Source: Mycobacterium helveticum
GTDB lineage: Bacteria; Actinomycetota; Actinomycetes; Mycobacteriales; Mycobacteriaceae
NCBI RefSeq assembly: GCF_007714205.1
Contig: NZ_VMQU01000033.1
Location: 1-45,493 of the forward strand
Length of the DNA stretch: 45,493 nt
Direction: 5' to 3'
Each line of letters starts with the position of its first letter. Positions within the stretch are counted from its first letter, which is position 1. The notes under the pieces were generated by a model. It was not told the DNA's origin. It was given only the letters and a program-made list of their open reading frames with translations, and ran no database searches. Of this stretch, positions 1 through 8,918 are shown piece by piece. The position numbers and the translations under genes were made by a program.

Positions 1-871
1 ACGAGATCGCGACCCTGGACTCCGAGGGCCTGCTGCCCGCGATCACGTTCGTGTTCTCCCGGGCGGGCTGGCGGTAGAACCGCGGCCGGCCGCCCGGGCG
101 TCCGGAACCGTGCCGGCGGGGACCGCGCCAGTCCGACATGCGGTCCGCCTCCCGGCGGTGTGCGATGTGGCGCAGCAGGTCCGGGTTGACGCGCGGCTCG
201 CGGTTGCCGTCTTGAGGCTCGCCGGCCTCGCAAACGCGATAGTCGAAAAGGTCGTAGAGACGTTTGCCCACCAGGACGTGCTGCCACAGCGGCACCGGCC
301 GGTGCTCGTCGACCACCACCGTCGTGTCGCCGCGCACGGTCTGGATCCAGCCACCGAACTCCTCGGCGTTGCTCACCGTCGCCGACAGGCTGACCAGCCG
401 CACCTCGTCGGGCAGGTGCAGGATCACCTCCTCCCAGACCGGGCCGCGCATCCGGTCGGCGAGGAAGTGCACCTCGTCCATCACCACGTGGGAAAGCCCG
501 CGCAGGGCGGGCGAATCGGCGTAGAGCATGTTGCGCAGCACTTCGGTGGTCATCACCACCACCGGCGCATCGGAGTTGACCGACAGGTCACCGGTCAGCA
601 GGCCGATGCGGTCGCGGCCGTAGCGCGCCGTCAGATCGGTGTGCTTCTGGTTGCTCAACGCCTTGAGGGGCGTGGTGTAGAAGCACTTGCCGCCGGCCGC
701 CAGCGCCAGGTGCACGGCGAACTCGCCGACCACGGTCTTGCCGGCGCCGGTCGGCGCGCAGACCAGCACACCGTGGCCTCGCTCCAGCGCCGCACACGCC
801 CGCTGCTGGAAGTCGTCGAGCGCGAACGGCACATCGGCGGCAAAGCGGGCCAGCTCGGGCAGCTCGGTCAC
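1..871 (-). CDS. helY: DEVH-box helicase HelY, 5' part only
   Basis: This is the N-terminal part of a superfamily 2 ATP-dependent helicase of the Ski2/HelY type, probably acting on RNA or DNA in the cytoplasm. The frame opens at GTG (871, reading left) and runs without a stop off the left edge, giving about 290 codons of a protein usually near 900 residues. Visible motifs are Walker A PTGAGKT at residues 40-46, the motif Ia stretch TTPLKALSNQK at 66-76, DEVH at 132-135 and SLSATVSNAEEFGGW (motif III) after that. The start follows the M. tuberculosis protein, which begins MTELAEL; here it reads VTELPEL. It is last in the leftward run pafB-pafC-tatA-tatC-helY, 93 bp after tatC. That gap holds a structured 60-bp repeat ending 19 nt before the start codon. 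The identification is secure; the C-terminal half lies outside the window. Confidence 0.93.
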   Translation of the reverse strand, partial: MTELPELARFAADVPFALDDFQQRACAALERGHGVLVCAPTGAGKTVVGEFAVHLALAAGGKCFYTTPLKALSNQKHTDLTARYGRDRIGLLTGDLSVNSDAPVVVMTTEVLRNMLYADSPALRGLSHVVMDEVHFLADRMRGPVWEEVILHLPDEVRLVSLSATVSNAEEFGGWIQTVRGDTTVVVDEHRPVPLWQHVLVGKRLYDLFDYRVCEAGEPQDGNREPRVNPDLLRHIAHRREADRMSDWRGPRRHGSGRPGGRPRFYRQPARENTNVIAGSRPSESRVAIS

Positions 872-890
872 TGGGCGCCCGTCGTGCGCC

Positions 891-950
891 GCGAGCGTGC
901 GCAAAATGCCGGCCGCAGCGGCGTGTCGTCGTACCGACACGCATGCTCGC
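891..950. repeat. 60-bp structured dispersed repeat, copy A (before helY)
   Basis: A 60-bp element lies between the tatC stop and the helY start. Its outer arms GCGAGCGTGC (891-900) and GCATGCTCGC (941-950) pair over 10 bp with one G-U. Inside, GCGTGTCG (921-928) and CGACACGC (935-942) form a perfect 8-bp hairpin around a 6-nt loop. A second copy of identical length sits at 19983-20042 before hisE; 47 of 60 positions agree by hand count and the outer stem is kept by compensatory changes. In both cases the element ends about 20 nt upstream of a leftward start codon. Role unknown: processing or terminator structure, or a mobile REP/MITE-like sequence. Confidence 0.75.
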
Positions 951-964
951 GTCGCTGCGGGGAG

Positions 965-1942
965 CTAGGTGATGTCGTCATGCTGTCCCGCGGTGAACGA
1001 CGGCTCGGGCACCGGGGAGGTCACCGGGGTGGGCCGCTCGATGACCGAGGCCTCGTCGTCGGGGATTTCGGCCTGCGCTTCGCGTCTGGCCTTGCGCCTG
1101 TCGTGCAGGCGGGTGATCTGGATGGCGAACTCGAGAAGCACCGACAACGCCACGCCGAGCGCCGTCATCGAGAACGGGTCGGAGCCGGGAGTGAACACGG
1201 CCGCGAACACGAACATCCCGAAGATCAGGCCACGGCGCCAGGACTTGAGCCGCGCATAGGTCAACAACCCGGCCATGTTGAGCATGACGACCAGCAACGG
1301 GAATTCGAAGCTGACCCCGAAAACGACCAGCAGGTTGATCAGGAAGCCGAAATATCGATCCCCGGACAGCGCGGTCACCTGCACGTCGCTGCCCACGGTC
1401 AGCAGAAAGCCCAGCGCCTTGGACAACACGAAGTAGGCCAGCACGGCCCCACCGGCGAACAGCACCGCGGCCGGGACGACGAACCCGATCGCGAAGCGAC
1501 GCTCGTTGCGGTAAAGCCCCGGCGTGATGAACGCCCAGAGCTGGTAGAGCCACACCGGGCAGGCCATCACCGTCCCGGCCGTGAGCCCGACCTTGAGCCG
1601 CAGCATGAACTGGTCGAACGGCGCGGTGGCCAGCAGCCGGCACTGACCGTCGGCGCTGATGCTGGCCCGCGCCGACGCCGGCAGGGAACAGTAGGGATGG
1701 CGCAGCCATTCCCCCAGGCTTTCCAGCCCGAAGACCGAATGCGAGTACCAGACGAATCCGAAGATCGTGGTGATCAGGATCGCGGCCAGCGAGATCAGCA
1801 GCCGCGTGCGCAACTCGGTCAGGTGGTCGACCAGCGACATCGTCGCGTCGGGATTGGTGCGGCTGCGCCGATTCCGCGGATCGAGCCGCTTCAGCACGGC
1901 GGCGGTGCGCGCTGACACCGCTGAAATCTTGGTGGCGTTCAC
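965..1942 (-). CDS. tatC: Sec-independent translocase subunit TatC
   Basis: TatC is the membrane receptor of the twin-arginine pathway, which binds RR signal peptides and exports folded proteins with TatA. The 325-residue protein has the family opening [13 protein letters not shown] after an N-terminal extension of about 35 residues, then six hydrophobic segments. The conserved block [18 protein letters not shown] lies near the middle, and FTPGSDP near residue 255. A charged, proline-rich tail of about 50 residues (ending GQHDDIT) is typical of mycobacterial TatC. The start is GTG at 1942; a later in-frame ATG just before SLVDHL is possible. It follows tatA by 45 bp in the same operon. Assignment is confident. 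Confidence 0.95.
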   Translation of the reverse strand: MNATKISAVSARTAAVLKRLDPRNRRSRTNPDATMSLVDHLTELRTRLLISLAAILITTIFGFVWYSHSVFGLESLGEWLRHPYCSLPASARASISADGQCRLLATAPFDQFMLRLKVGLTAGTVMACPVWLYQLWAFITPGLYRNERRFAIGFVVPAAVLFAGGAVLAYFVLSKALGFLLTVGSDVQVTALSGDRYFGFLINLLVVFGVSFEFPLLVVMLNMAGLLTYARLKSWRRGLIFGMFVFAAVFTPGSDPFSMTALGVALSVLLEFAIQITRLHDRRKARREAQAEIPDDEASVIERPTPVTSPVPEPSFTAGQHDDIT

Positions 1943-1987
1943 GACGCTGGGTCAATGGTGCCCGGGCACCACGGGGATGATGCCGCG

Positions 1988-2254
1988 CTACGCCGGGCGT
2001 GCTTCAGAGTGACCCTGCTCGGTGGCCGCGGGAGGGTCGACCCGTTGCGCCTGCACGGGAGTGGCGTTCGCCGACGGGGAGTCGATCGCAGACGCCTCCG
2101 ACTTGCTCTCGCTCTGCATTTCACGGATCTCTGACTTGAAGATGCGCATCGACTTACCCAGCGAACGCGCCGCATCGGGGAGCTTTTTGGCACCGAACAG
2201 GACGATCACCACGACAGCGAGGATGGCCCAGTGCCACGGACTAAGACTGCCCAC
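1988..2254 (-). CDS. tatA: Sec-independent translocase subunit TatA
   Basis: TatA is the pore-forming or membrane-weakening subunit of the twin-arginine translocase. The 88-residue product shows the family layout: a short N-terminus (MGSLSPWHW), one membrane helix [17 protein letters not shown] containing the FGxKKLP hinge, an amphipathic helix [18 protein letters not shown], and an acidic, low-complexity tail. The start is GTG at 2254, preceded by GGAGG and AAGGAA purine tracts that serve as ribosome-binding sequence. It lies 90 bp after pafC and directly before tatC, the usual mycobacterial paf-tat arrangement. No second tatB-like gene is present here, as expected. Confidence 0.95.
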   Translation of the reverse strand: MGSLSPWHWAILAVVVIVLFGAKKLPDAARSLGKSMRIFKSEIREMQSESKSEASAIDSPSANATPVQAQRVDPPAATEQGHSEARPA

Positions 2255-2344
2255 GTTCCTTACCTCCAGACGTTCACCCGATGCTACCGCAGCGTGGCCC
2301 GGTACCGGCGTCTCCGCGTCCCGGCGTGGTAGGTGCCGATCCGG

Positions 2345-3319
2345 TCACGTCTGGCCTTGATGCTGGTAGAGCTCGAGGGCAGTCGCCGCGGTGTCCCGTA
2401 CCCGGCGCGCGAGCGATTCCGGCTCGAGCACCCGGACCGCCGGCCCGAAGCCCAGCACCAGACGCGTCATCCACTCGTCCGAGGCGTAGGTCATCACGGC
2501 CTCACACGATCCGTCGGCCAGCTCGCGAACCTCCCGCATCGGGTAGTACTCGAACATCCACGACGCCGAGGGCGCCACCCGCAGCCTGGCCGACGGCAGC
2601 GCCGGGTCGCCGTCGAACAGCGACATGTCCGGCGGCGCTTGCCGCGCCGGCTCCGGCGGAGCGGATGGTTCGCCCAGGTCGGTGGCGTCCACGATCCGGT
2701 CGAAACGGAACAGCCGGACCCCTTCCGCGTCGCGCGACCATGCCTCCAGGTAGCTGTGGCCACCGATCAGCAGCACCCGGATGGGGTCGACGACACGGCT
2801 GCTCAGGGTGTCGTGCGACGCCGAGTAGTAATCGATGGCCAGCGCGTGCTGGTCCTGCAGCGCCGCGCGCACCACCGCCGCGATCCGGCTCTCGGCGGGC
2901 GCGGGCTCGCCGGTGGCCGACGGCCGACCCGGGGCCTCCTGCCCGACGGCGCCGGCCGCGGCCTCGATCTTGGCGATCGCGCTGCGGGCCGCCTCCGGAT
3001 CGACGACGCCCGGAATGTCGGCCAGCGCCCGCAACGCCACCAAAAGGCCGGTCGCCTCGGGCGACGTCAGCTTGAGCGGCCGGTCGATGCCCGCCGAGAA
3101 CGTCACCTCGATGGTGTCACCGGAGAACTCGAAATCGATGAGGTCCCCCGGGTAGTAGCCGGGAAGTCCGCACATCCACAGCTGGTTGAGATCCTCCTCC
3201 AGCTGCGTGTCGGTCACCCCCAGGTCGGCCGCGGCCTCGGCCCGGGTGATCCGCGGATTGGCCTGGAAATACGGCACCATGTTGAGCAACCGGACCAGCC
3301 GGGCCGACACGGGCGTCAC
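2345..3319 (-). CDS. pafC: WYL-domain transcription regulator PafC
   Basis: PafC pairs with PafB as a heterodimeric transcription activator that controls much of the RecA-independent DNA-damage response in mycobacteria. The name comes from linkage to pafA, not from a direct proteasome role. The 324-residue protein has an N-terminal winged helix-turn-helix (RLVRLLNMVPYFQANPRIT, then AEAAADLGVTDTQLEEDLNQL), a central WYL domain (IDYYSASHDTLSSRVVDPIRV and GGHSYLEAWSRDAEGVRLFR) and a C-terminal WCX extension with VLGFGPAVRVLEP. Its start overlaps the pafB stop by 4 nt, which points to translational coupling and a fixed subunit ratio. Length and order match M. tuberculosis. Confidence 0.94.
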   Translation of the reverse strand: MTPVSARLVRLLNMVPYFQANPRITRAEAAADLGVTDTQLEEDLNQLWMCGLPGYYPGDLIDFEFSGDTIEVTFSAGIDRPLKLTSPEATGLLVALRALADIPGVVDPEAARSAIAKIEAAAGAVGQEAPGRPSATGEPAPAESRIAAVVRAALQDQHALAIDYYSASHDTLSSRVVDPIRVLLIGGHSYLEAWSRDAEGVRLFRFDRIVDATDLGEPSAPPEPARQAPPDMSLFDGDPALPSARLRVAPSASWMFEYYPMREVRELADGSCEAVMTYASDEWMTRLVLGFGPAVRVLEPESLARRVRDTAATALELYQHQGQT

Positions 3320-4323
3320 CAGCGTTCCCCCGGGCCCGCGTGGGCGCGCAGCCGGCCCAGCACGTCGTCACGCAGGGACTGCGGCTCCAGCACGACGGCG
3401 TCCGGCCCATACCCGGCGATGTCGCGCGCCAGTCGATCGGTCGATCCGATGTCGACCTCGATCACCTCACCGTCGCGGTCGCTCAGCCGGCACGCGGCCG
3501 TCGACCTCCCGGCGCGCCGCAGCGCGGTGGCCCGGCCGTCCGCGACCCAGACCCGGGCGAGCTCGCCCGTCGGAACCTCCGCTTCCGCCCGGGCGATCTT
3601 CTGCGAAACGATGCCGCGCAGATCCACGTCGCGGGGCGCCGTGATCGCACCGGGCCCTCCGATCGGCGTGACCTCGGCCCCGATGCGGGACAGCCGGAAG
3701 ATGCGCGTGTCGTCGCGGTCGCGGTCGTGCCCGACCAGATACCACCGGCCCTTCTCCGTCACGACGCCCCACGGCTCGACGGTGCGCGTGGTGTACGGCT
3801 CGGCCCGCGACGAGCGGTGCGGGAACTGCACGGCCTGCCCCGACTCGATCGCCGACAACAGAACGCCGAGAACATCCTCCGACCCGCGCAGACTTGGCAC
3901 ACCCGCCGGCGAGGCGATGGTCACCGGGGCGTCCGGGTCGACGTCGACCCCGGCGGCGCGCAACTTGAGCAGCGCGCCCTGCGTGGCGGTGACCATCTCC
4001 GGCGACTCCCACAGCTGCGTGGCGACCGCGACGGCGGCCGCCTCGTCCGGGGTCAGCTGCACCGGCGGCAACGCGTAGGCGTCGCGGTTGATCCGGTATC
4101 CCTCGGCGGGATCCAGGGCCGACACCCGGCCGACCTCCAGGGGGATGCCGAGGTCCCGCAGCTCGTTCTTGTCGCGTTCGAACATTCGGGAGAACGCCTC
4201 GAGGCTGGGGCTGTCGGTGTAACCCGCCACGCTGGACCTGATCTTCTCCGCGGTGATGTAGCCGCGGGTGGACAGCAACGCGATGACGAGGTTCACCAGC
4301 CGTTCGACTTTCGAGGTCGCCAT
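3316..4323 (-). CDS. pafB: WYL-domain transcription regulator PafB
   Basis: PafB is the partner of PafC in the DNA-damage-responsive activator; the WYL domain is thought to sense a ligand such as single-stranded DNA. The 335-residue protein starts at ATG 4323 (MATSKVERLVNLVIALLSTR), a clear wHTH opening that continues YITAEKIRSSVAGY and FSRMFERDKNELRDLGIPLE. The WYL core is visible as EPYTTRTVEPWGVVTEKGRWYLVGHDRDR (split here as EPYTTRTVEPWGVV and EKGRWYLVGHDRDR), followed by RIFRLSRI. It ends with the WCX module GYGPDAVVLEPQSLRDDVL. It sits 56 bp after pafA and overlaps pafC by 4 nt. The start was chosen from the family N-terminus over longer in-frame alternatives upstream. Confidence 0.94.
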   Translation of the reverse strand: MATSKVERLVNLVIALLSTRGYITAEKIRSSVAGYTDSPSLEAFSRMFERDKNELRDLGIPLEVGRVSALDPAEGYRINRDAYALPPVQLTPDEAAAVAVATQLWESPEMVTATQGALLKLRAAGVDVDPDAPVTIASPAGVPSLRGSEDVLGVLLSAIESGQAVQFPHRSSRAEPYTTRTVEPWGVVTEKGRWYLVGHDRDRDDTRIFRLSRIGAEVTPIGGPGAITAPRDVDLRGIVSQKIARAEAEVPTGELARVWVADGRATALRRAGRSTAACRLSDRDGEVIEVDIGSTDRLARDIAGYGPDAVVLEPQSLRDDVLGRLRAHAGPGERW

Positions 4324-4379
4324 GCGCCCGAGCCTAAAGCGTTCGCGCGGGCGGCGTCTTCCGCCACGCAGCAGACTCG

Positions 4380-5738
4380 TTACATGCTCGCGATGAGCCG
4401 CTTGACCCGCTCGTCGACCGCCCGGAACGGGTCCTTGCAGAGCACCGTGCGCTGCGCCTGATCGTTGAGCTTGAGGTGCACCCAGTCGACGGTGAAGTCG
4501 CGCCCGGCGGCCTGGGCGGCGGAGATGAACTCGCCGCGCAGCCGGGCGCGGGTGGTCTGCGGCGGGTTCTCGACGGCGTCGGCGATGTCCTCGTCGGTGG
4601 TCACGCGCGTCGCCAGGCCTTTGCGCTGCAGCAGATCGAAGACACCGCGGCCGCGCTTGATGTCGTGGTAGGCCAGGTCCAGCTGGGCGATCTTGGGGTC
4701 GGACAACTCCATGTTGTAGCGGTCCTGATAGCGCTGGAACAGCTTCCGTTTGATCACCCAGTCGATCTCGGTGTCCACCTTGGCGAAATCCTGGCTGTCC
4801 ACGGCGTCGAGCTGGCGGCCCCACAGGTCGACGACCTGCTCGATCTGGGCGTTCGGCTCGCGGGTGTGCAGATGTTCGACGGCGCGGGCGTAGTACTCGC
4901 GCTGGATGTCCAGCGCGCTGGCCTGCCGCCCGCCCGCCAGCCGGACCGGCCGCCGGCCGGTGGTGTCGTGGCTGACCTCGCGGATGGCCCGGATGGGGTT
5001 GTCCAGCGAGAAGTCGCGGAAGGGAACCCCGGCCTCGATCATCTCCAGCACCAGCGCGGCGGTGCCCACCTTGAGCATGGTGGTGGTTTCGCACATGTTC
5101 GAGTCGCCCACGATGACGTGCAGCCGCCGATACTTCTCGGCGTCGGCGTGCGGCTCGTCGCGCGTGTTGATGATCGGCCGGGACCTGGTGGTCGCACTCG
5201 ACACGCCCTCCCAGATGTGCTCGGCACGTTGGGAAAGGCAGAACGTCGCGGCCTTGGGGGTCTGCAGCACCTTGCCGGCCCCGCAGATCAGCTGGCGCGT
5301 GACCAGGAACGGCAGCAGCACGTCGGAGATCCGGGAGAATTCACCGGCCCGCACGATCAGGTAATTCTCGTGGCAGCCGTAGGAGTTGCCCGCCGAATCG
5401 GTGTTGTTCTTGAACAGGTAGATGTCACCGCCGATGCCCTCGTCGGCGAGCCGCTGCTCGGCGTCGACGAGCAGGTCTTCCAGCACCCACTCGCCGGCCC
5501 GGTCGTGGGTGACCAGCTGCACCAGGCTGTCGCATTCCGCCGTGGCGTACTCGGGGTGGCTGCCCACGTCGAGGTAAAGCCGTGCGCCGTTGCGCAGGAA
5601 AACGTTGGAGCTGCGCCCCCACGACACCACGCGGCGGAAGAGGTAGCGGGCCACCTCGTCCGGGGAAAGCCGGCGATGGCCGTGAAAGGTGCAGGTGACA
5701 CCGAACTCGGTCTCGATGCCCATGATCCGCCGCTGCAT
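4380..5738 (-). CDS. pafA: Pup-protein ligase PafA
   Basis: PafA phosphorylates the C-terminal glutamate of Pup with ATP and joins it by an isopeptide bond to lysines on target proteins, marking them for the proteasome. The 452-residue protein begins [13 protein letters not shown], placing the metal-binding glutamate at residue 9. The catalytic base region [20 protein letters not shown] puts the aspartate at 57. Other conserved blocks are [39 protein letters not shown] and the C-terminal [15 protein letters not shown]. It lacks the Dop-specific loop, which separates it from dop in this window. The start at 5738 gives the standard length. It heads the pafA-pafB-pafC-tat-helY run and is divergent from the unknown gene at 5884. 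Confidence 0.97.
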   Translation of the reverse strand: MQRRIMGIETEFGVTCTFHGHRRLSPDEVARYLFRRVVSWGRSSNVFLRNGARLYLDVGSHPEYATAECDSLVQLVTHDRAGEWVLEDLLVDAEQRLADEGIGGDIYLFKNNTDSAGNSYGCHENYLIVRAGEFSRISDVLLPFLVTRQLICGAGKVLQTPKAATFCLSQRAEHIWEGVSSATTRSRPIINTRDEPHADAEKYRRLHVIVGDSNMCETTTMLKVGTAALVLEMIEAGVPFRDFSLDNPIRAIREVSHDTTGRRPVRLAGGRQASALDIQREYYARAVEHLHTREPNAQIEQVVDLWGRQLDAVDSQDFAKVDTEIDWVIKRKLFQRYQDRYNMELSDPKIAQLDLAYHDIKRGRGVFDLLQRKGLATRVTTDEDIADAVENPPQTTRARLRGEFISAAQAAGRDFTVDWVHLKLNDQAQRTVLCKDPFRAVDERVKRLIASM

Positions 5739-5883
5739 GTAGTTGAGGGTACTGGTTGTTGAGTCACGAGGTGGGCAGCTGCGCGACAAGCTCCAACGCT
5801 GCGCCACGCGTCGGCGCCTGCAGGCACAATACGGGAGAACACGTCGACACAGGCGCCACCGGACAGCGAATGGGAATCACAAG

Positions 5884-6567
5884 ATGACGGATCAGTCGCA
5901 CTTGAACAGCGAGCAACGGCGCACACTGGACAAGCTGAACGCCCACCCGGTGAGCCACAACATCAAATGGAAGCCGGTCCTGGCTCTGTTCGAGGCGCTA
6001 GGCGAGGTGGTGCCCGAAAGCGGCGACCGTTTTCGGGTCACGATCGGCACGCGCGCTGCGGTCTTCCGCCCGCCCGTCCATCACCGCGATCTCAGCGCCG
6101 ACCTGGTGATGGAGATCAGGCACTTCCTTCAGGAGACGAGCCAATCCGCGGTCACGCCGCAGCCGTCGCGACACCTGTTGCTCGTAACCGACCATCACGA
6201 AACCACGATCTACGAGTTCGAACCTCCGGCCGCCACGCTCGACACCGTCAAACCCTACGACCCGCACGGCCACCTGCGCCACCTGCGCCACATCAACGGC
6301 AACTACCAAGGTCAACGGGCGCCCGAGGATCCCGGCTATTATCGCGAGATCGTCGACGAAGTGCGCGGTGCCGACATGATCGTGGTCTTCGGGCACGGCG
6401 AAGGCCATTCCAGCGCAGCCGATCTGCTGGTCGACACGCTCAGGCGAGACCTGGGCGAGCCGTTGCCGACGATCCTGGCCGAGGCACGGGTCGATGCCAA
6501 GGCTTTCACCACCGGGCAGCTCATGGTCGCGGCGCACGAGGTCGTCGACAAGCTGAATGAGAGCTGA
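5884..6567 (+). CDS. conserved hypothetical protein divergent from pafA
   Basis: I do not recognise a named family. The 227-residue soluble protein starts at ATG 5884 (MTDQSHLNSEQRRTLDKLNA). Residues about 20-75 (HNIKWKPVLALFEALG, RFRVTIGTRAAVFRPP, HHRDLSADLVMEIRHFL) look like a small HicA-like or dsRBD-like fold. After a linker come HLLLVTDHHETTIYEFEPP and a C-terminal domain with ADMIVVFGHGEGHSSAADLL that vaguely recalls baeRF/host-attachment proteins; both comparisons are weak. It is transcribed away from pafA with a shared 145-bp upstream region and stands alone between pafA and prcA. In M. tuberculosis I recall roughly ten genes (PE/PPE, toxin-antitoxin, IS6110) in that place. Codon usage looks native. 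A link to the proteasome is only positional. Confidence 0.75.
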   Translation: MTDQSHLNSEQRRTLDKLNAHPVSHNIKWKPVLALFEALGEVVPESGDRFRVTIGTRAAVFRPPVHHRDLSADLVMEIRHFLQETSQSAVTPQPSRHLLLVTDHHETTIYEFEPPAATLDTVKPYDPHGHLRHLRHINGNYQGQRAPEDPGYYREIVDEVRGADMIVVFGHGEGHSSAADLLVDTLRRDLGEPLPTILAEARVDAKAFTTGQLMVAAHEVVDKLNES

Positions 6568-6941
6568 TGCCGACTTGGACCCGAACTGCCTGAGCCACTC
6601 GCCCCGATGCAGTGATTTTCGCCGGCGACCTGGCCGACACAGAGCAGCCCGAAGCCTTTCGGTACATCCTTCGCCAGGCAGGCATCCACCGATCCCCGGG
6701 CGTGCAAGACCCTCCCGCAGCGGTGGAGCCTGCGCCAAAAAAGTTGCCGTAGAAGGATTTTGGGATGTCAATCAGGACTCGGCCGGTCGCCGCGCCACGC
6801 CACCCCGACGAGTGCGGGACCAAGCCGCAGCCTGCAACACCGTAGCGTGCCGTAGCCCACCGAAGTGCCCAATGCGGCTAGCAAGCCGATCAGCACGCGG
6901 CGACAGGACGCGACAGGTTTTCGGTAGGTCTGAGCAGGAGC
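6568..6941. other. intergenic stretch between convergent genes
   Basis: These 374 bp separate the rightward hypothetical gene ending at 6567 from prcA, which ends at 6942 on the other strand. Short open frames cross it but none has a convincing start, ribosome-binding site or family resemblance. GC is lower around 6731-6775 (a run of A residues near 6737). I see no clear terminator hairpin with a T-run. It may be leftover sequence from material lost at this locus. Confidence 0.5.
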
Positions 6942-7700
6942 CTATTGCGGCTTTTTCGCCGCCGACTCGTCGGTCGATTCCGAGCCGTCGGCTTGGGGCA
7001 GCAGTGCATCCAGCGCGGGTCCGGTGATCCGCCGAAACGCGCGCCGCGGCCGGTTGGCGTCCAGAACCGCGACCTCCAGGCTCGACGCCCCAAGGGAGGG
7101 CTGATCGCTACCCGAGGCCTCGCCACTGCTCGTCCGCAACGCGTTCACGGCGATCCGCACCGCATCGGGAAGCGCGGCGTTCTCGGCGTAGGACTGCTTG
7201 AGCGCGGTGGTCACCGGCTCGGTGGTACCGCCCATCACCACGAAATACGGCTCGTCGGCGATCGACCCGTCGTAGGTGATGCGGTACAGCTCGGGTGGTT
7301 TCGTCTCCCCGGCATGCGCGACCTCGGCGACGCACAGCTCGACCTCGTAGGGCTTGGCCTGCTCGGTGAAGATCGCGCCCAGCGTCTGCGCGTAGACGTT
7401 GGCCAACTGGCGACCGGTGACGTCCCGGCGGGCGTAGGCGTAGCCGCGGGTATCTGCGAACTGGATGCCACCGCGTCGCAGGTTGTCGAATTCGTTGAAC
7501 TTGCCCGCGGCCGCGAAGCCGACCCGGTCATACAGTTCGCTGATCTTCTGCAACAACCGCGACGGATTGTCGGCGACGAAAAGCACGCCGTCGGCGTAGG
7601 TCAGCGCCACCACGCTGCGGCCACGCGCGATGCCCTTGCGCGCGAGCTCGCTGCGCTCGCGCATCGCCTGCTCGGGCGAGATGAAATACGGGAAGCTCAC
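6942..7700 (-). CDS. prcA: 20S proteasome alpha subunit PrcA
   Basis: PrcA forms the outer heptameric rings of the 20S proteasome; its N-terminal octapeptide gates the entry pore and its surface docks Mpa. The 252-residue protein begins [20 protein letters not shown], where the first residues are the gate and the following helix is the alpha-subunit H0 helix. [20 protein letters not shown] and [27 protein letters not shown] are proteasome core strands. The C-terminal tail ([16 protein letters not shown]) is polar and likely disordered. The GTG start overlaps the prcB stop by 4 nt, so the two are translationally coupled. Length is close to the M. tuberculosis protein. Confidence 0.97.
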   Translation of the reverse strand: MSFPYFISPEQAMRERSELARKGIARGRSVVALTYADGVLFVADNPSRLLQKISELYDRVGFAAAGKFNEFDNLRRGGIQFADTRGYAYARRDVTGRQLANVYAQTLGAIFTEQAKPYEVELCVAEVAHAGETKPPELYRITYDGSIADEPYFVVMGGTTEPVTTALKQSYAENAALPDAVRIAVNALRTSSGEASGSDQPSLGASSLEVAVLDANRPRRAFRRITGPALDALLPQADGSESTDESAAKKPQ

Positions 7701-8575
7701 GACTCACCCCAGAGGTCTGCCTCCGGGCCAAAAGTATCGGCGCGCGAACGACTCTGGATGACCTCGCGGGCCAGCTCGGCGATGCGTTCTTCGGGCACCT
7801 CGGCCGCGCCGTCGGCACCGATGGTGGCCGCCGTCGGGTAGATACCCCGCACCAGGTCGGGACCGCCGGTGGCCGAGTCGTCGTCGGCGGCGTCGTAGAG
7901 CGCCTCGATGGCCACCCGCAGCGCGGAGTCGGCATCGGTTACCTGGGAGTACAACTTCTTCATCGACGACTTGGCGAACACCGACCCGGACCCCACCGAC
8001 TGGTAGCCCTCTTCCTCCATGTTCCAGCCGCCGGCGGCGTCGAAGGACACGATCCGCCCCGCCTTCTGCGGGTCCGCGGCGTTGATGTCATAACCCGCGA
8101 GCAACGGCAGCGCCACCAGGCCCTGCATCGCGGCGCCCAGATTGCCGCGCACCATGGTGGCCAGCCGGTTGACCTTGCCGGGGAACGTCAACGGCACGCC
8201 TTCGAGCTTCTCGTAATGCTCGAGCTCGACCGCATACAGCCGGGCGAACTCGACGGCGATCGCCGCGGTCCCGGCGATGCCCGTCGCCGTGTAGTCGTCG
8301 GTGATGTACACCTTGTTGACGTCGCGGCCCGCGATCATGTTGCCCTGCGTGGAGCGCCGGTCACCGGCGATGACGACGCCGCCGGGGTATTTCAGCGCGA
8401 CGATGGTGGTGCCGTGCGCCAGTTGACCGCCGATCTGAGTGCCGCCAACCAAGCTGGCCGGGAGCAACTCCGGCGCCCGGCGGCGGAGCAGGTCGGCGAA
8501 CGAGGACAAATTGACGGCTGAGGCTTCACAAAGCGCGGGGTTGGTGGGCAGGCGGTCGGAGAACTGCCAGGTCAC
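7697..8575 (-). CDS. prcB: 20S proteasome beta subunit PrcB (proprotein)
   Basis: PrcB forms the inner catalytic rings of the proteasome. The 292-residue precursor carries a propeptide of about 55 residues; autocleavage in [16 protein letters not shown] exposes Thr56 as the N-terminal nucleophile. The following [21 protein letters not shown] supplies the conserved Asp and the Arg/Lys region of the active site. [17 protein letters not shown] carries the conserved SxG-type segment near the end of the core. The GTG start overlaps the pup stop codon by 4 nt and its own stop overlaps prcA, making a tight pup-prcB-prcA operon. The family is unambiguous. Confidence 0.97.
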   Translation of the reverse strand: MTWQFSDRLPTNPALCEASAVNLSSFADLLRRRAPELLPASLVGGTQIGGQLAHGTTIVALKYPGGVVIAGDRRSTQGNMIAGRDVNKVYITDDYTATGIAGTAAIAVEFARLYAVELEHYEKLEGVPLTFPGKVNRLATMVRGNLGAAMQGLVALPLLAGYDINAADPQKAGRIVSFDAAGGWNMEEEGYQSVGSGSVFAKSSMKKLYSQVTDADSALRVAIEALYDAADDDSATGGPDLVRGIYPTAATIGADGAAEVPEERIAELAREVIQSRSRADTFGPEADLWGES

Positions 8576-8763
8576 TGTCCACCCTTCTGCACGTACGCGC
8601 GGACGAAGTCCTCCGCGTTCTCCTCGAGGACGTCGTCAATCTCGTCGAGCAGATCGTCGGTGTCTTCGGCCAATTTCTCACGGCGCTCCTGGCCCGCGGC
8701 CGTGGTGTCGGTGAAGTCGTCGTCATCGCCACCACCGCCACGCTTGGTCTGCTCCTGCGCCAT
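8572..8763 (-). CDS. pup: prokaryotic ubiquitin-like protein Pup
   Basis: Pup is the small, mostly disordered tag that PafA attaches to lysines. The 63-residue protein ([12 protein letters not shown]..., then DDDD) ends in [13 protein letters not shown]. The terminal Gln means Dop must deamidate it to Glu before ligation. The acidic helix [21 protein letters not shown] region (here [18 protein letters not shown]) binds the Mpa coiled coil. An open frame extends 11 codons further upstream, but the start at 8763 matches the family and has a perfect AGGAGG (8769-8774 on the complementary strand) five bases before ATG. It is one residue shorter than the 64-residue M. tuberculosis Pup, in the glycine/aspartate run. 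Confidence 0.97.
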   Translation of the reverse strand: MAQEQTKRGGGGDDDDFTDTTAAGQERREKLAEDTDDLLDEIDDVLEENAEDFVRAYVQKGGQ

Positions 8764-8918
8764 CGCCGCCTCCTGCTTGATAAACAGCCGCGTCACGCGC
8801 CTGCTGGTATTTCTCTACCCTACCGTTTCGCTCCGACGTTTCCCGGCTCCACACCCGTATTGTCGGCCCGTCCCGCCCCGTCGCGTTTCGCGCCCGCGAA
8901 CGATCGGGTCACCCGGTA

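Noticed and set aside
110..1915. A 601-codon plus-strand frame
   Set aside because: It runs antisense through helY and tatC, whose protein motifs are unmistakable; its own translation is low-complexity.
6557..7027. A 156-codon plus-strand frame running into the prcA region
   Set aside because: No ribosome site and low-complexity Arg/Ser-rich translation; it partly overlaps prcA antisense.
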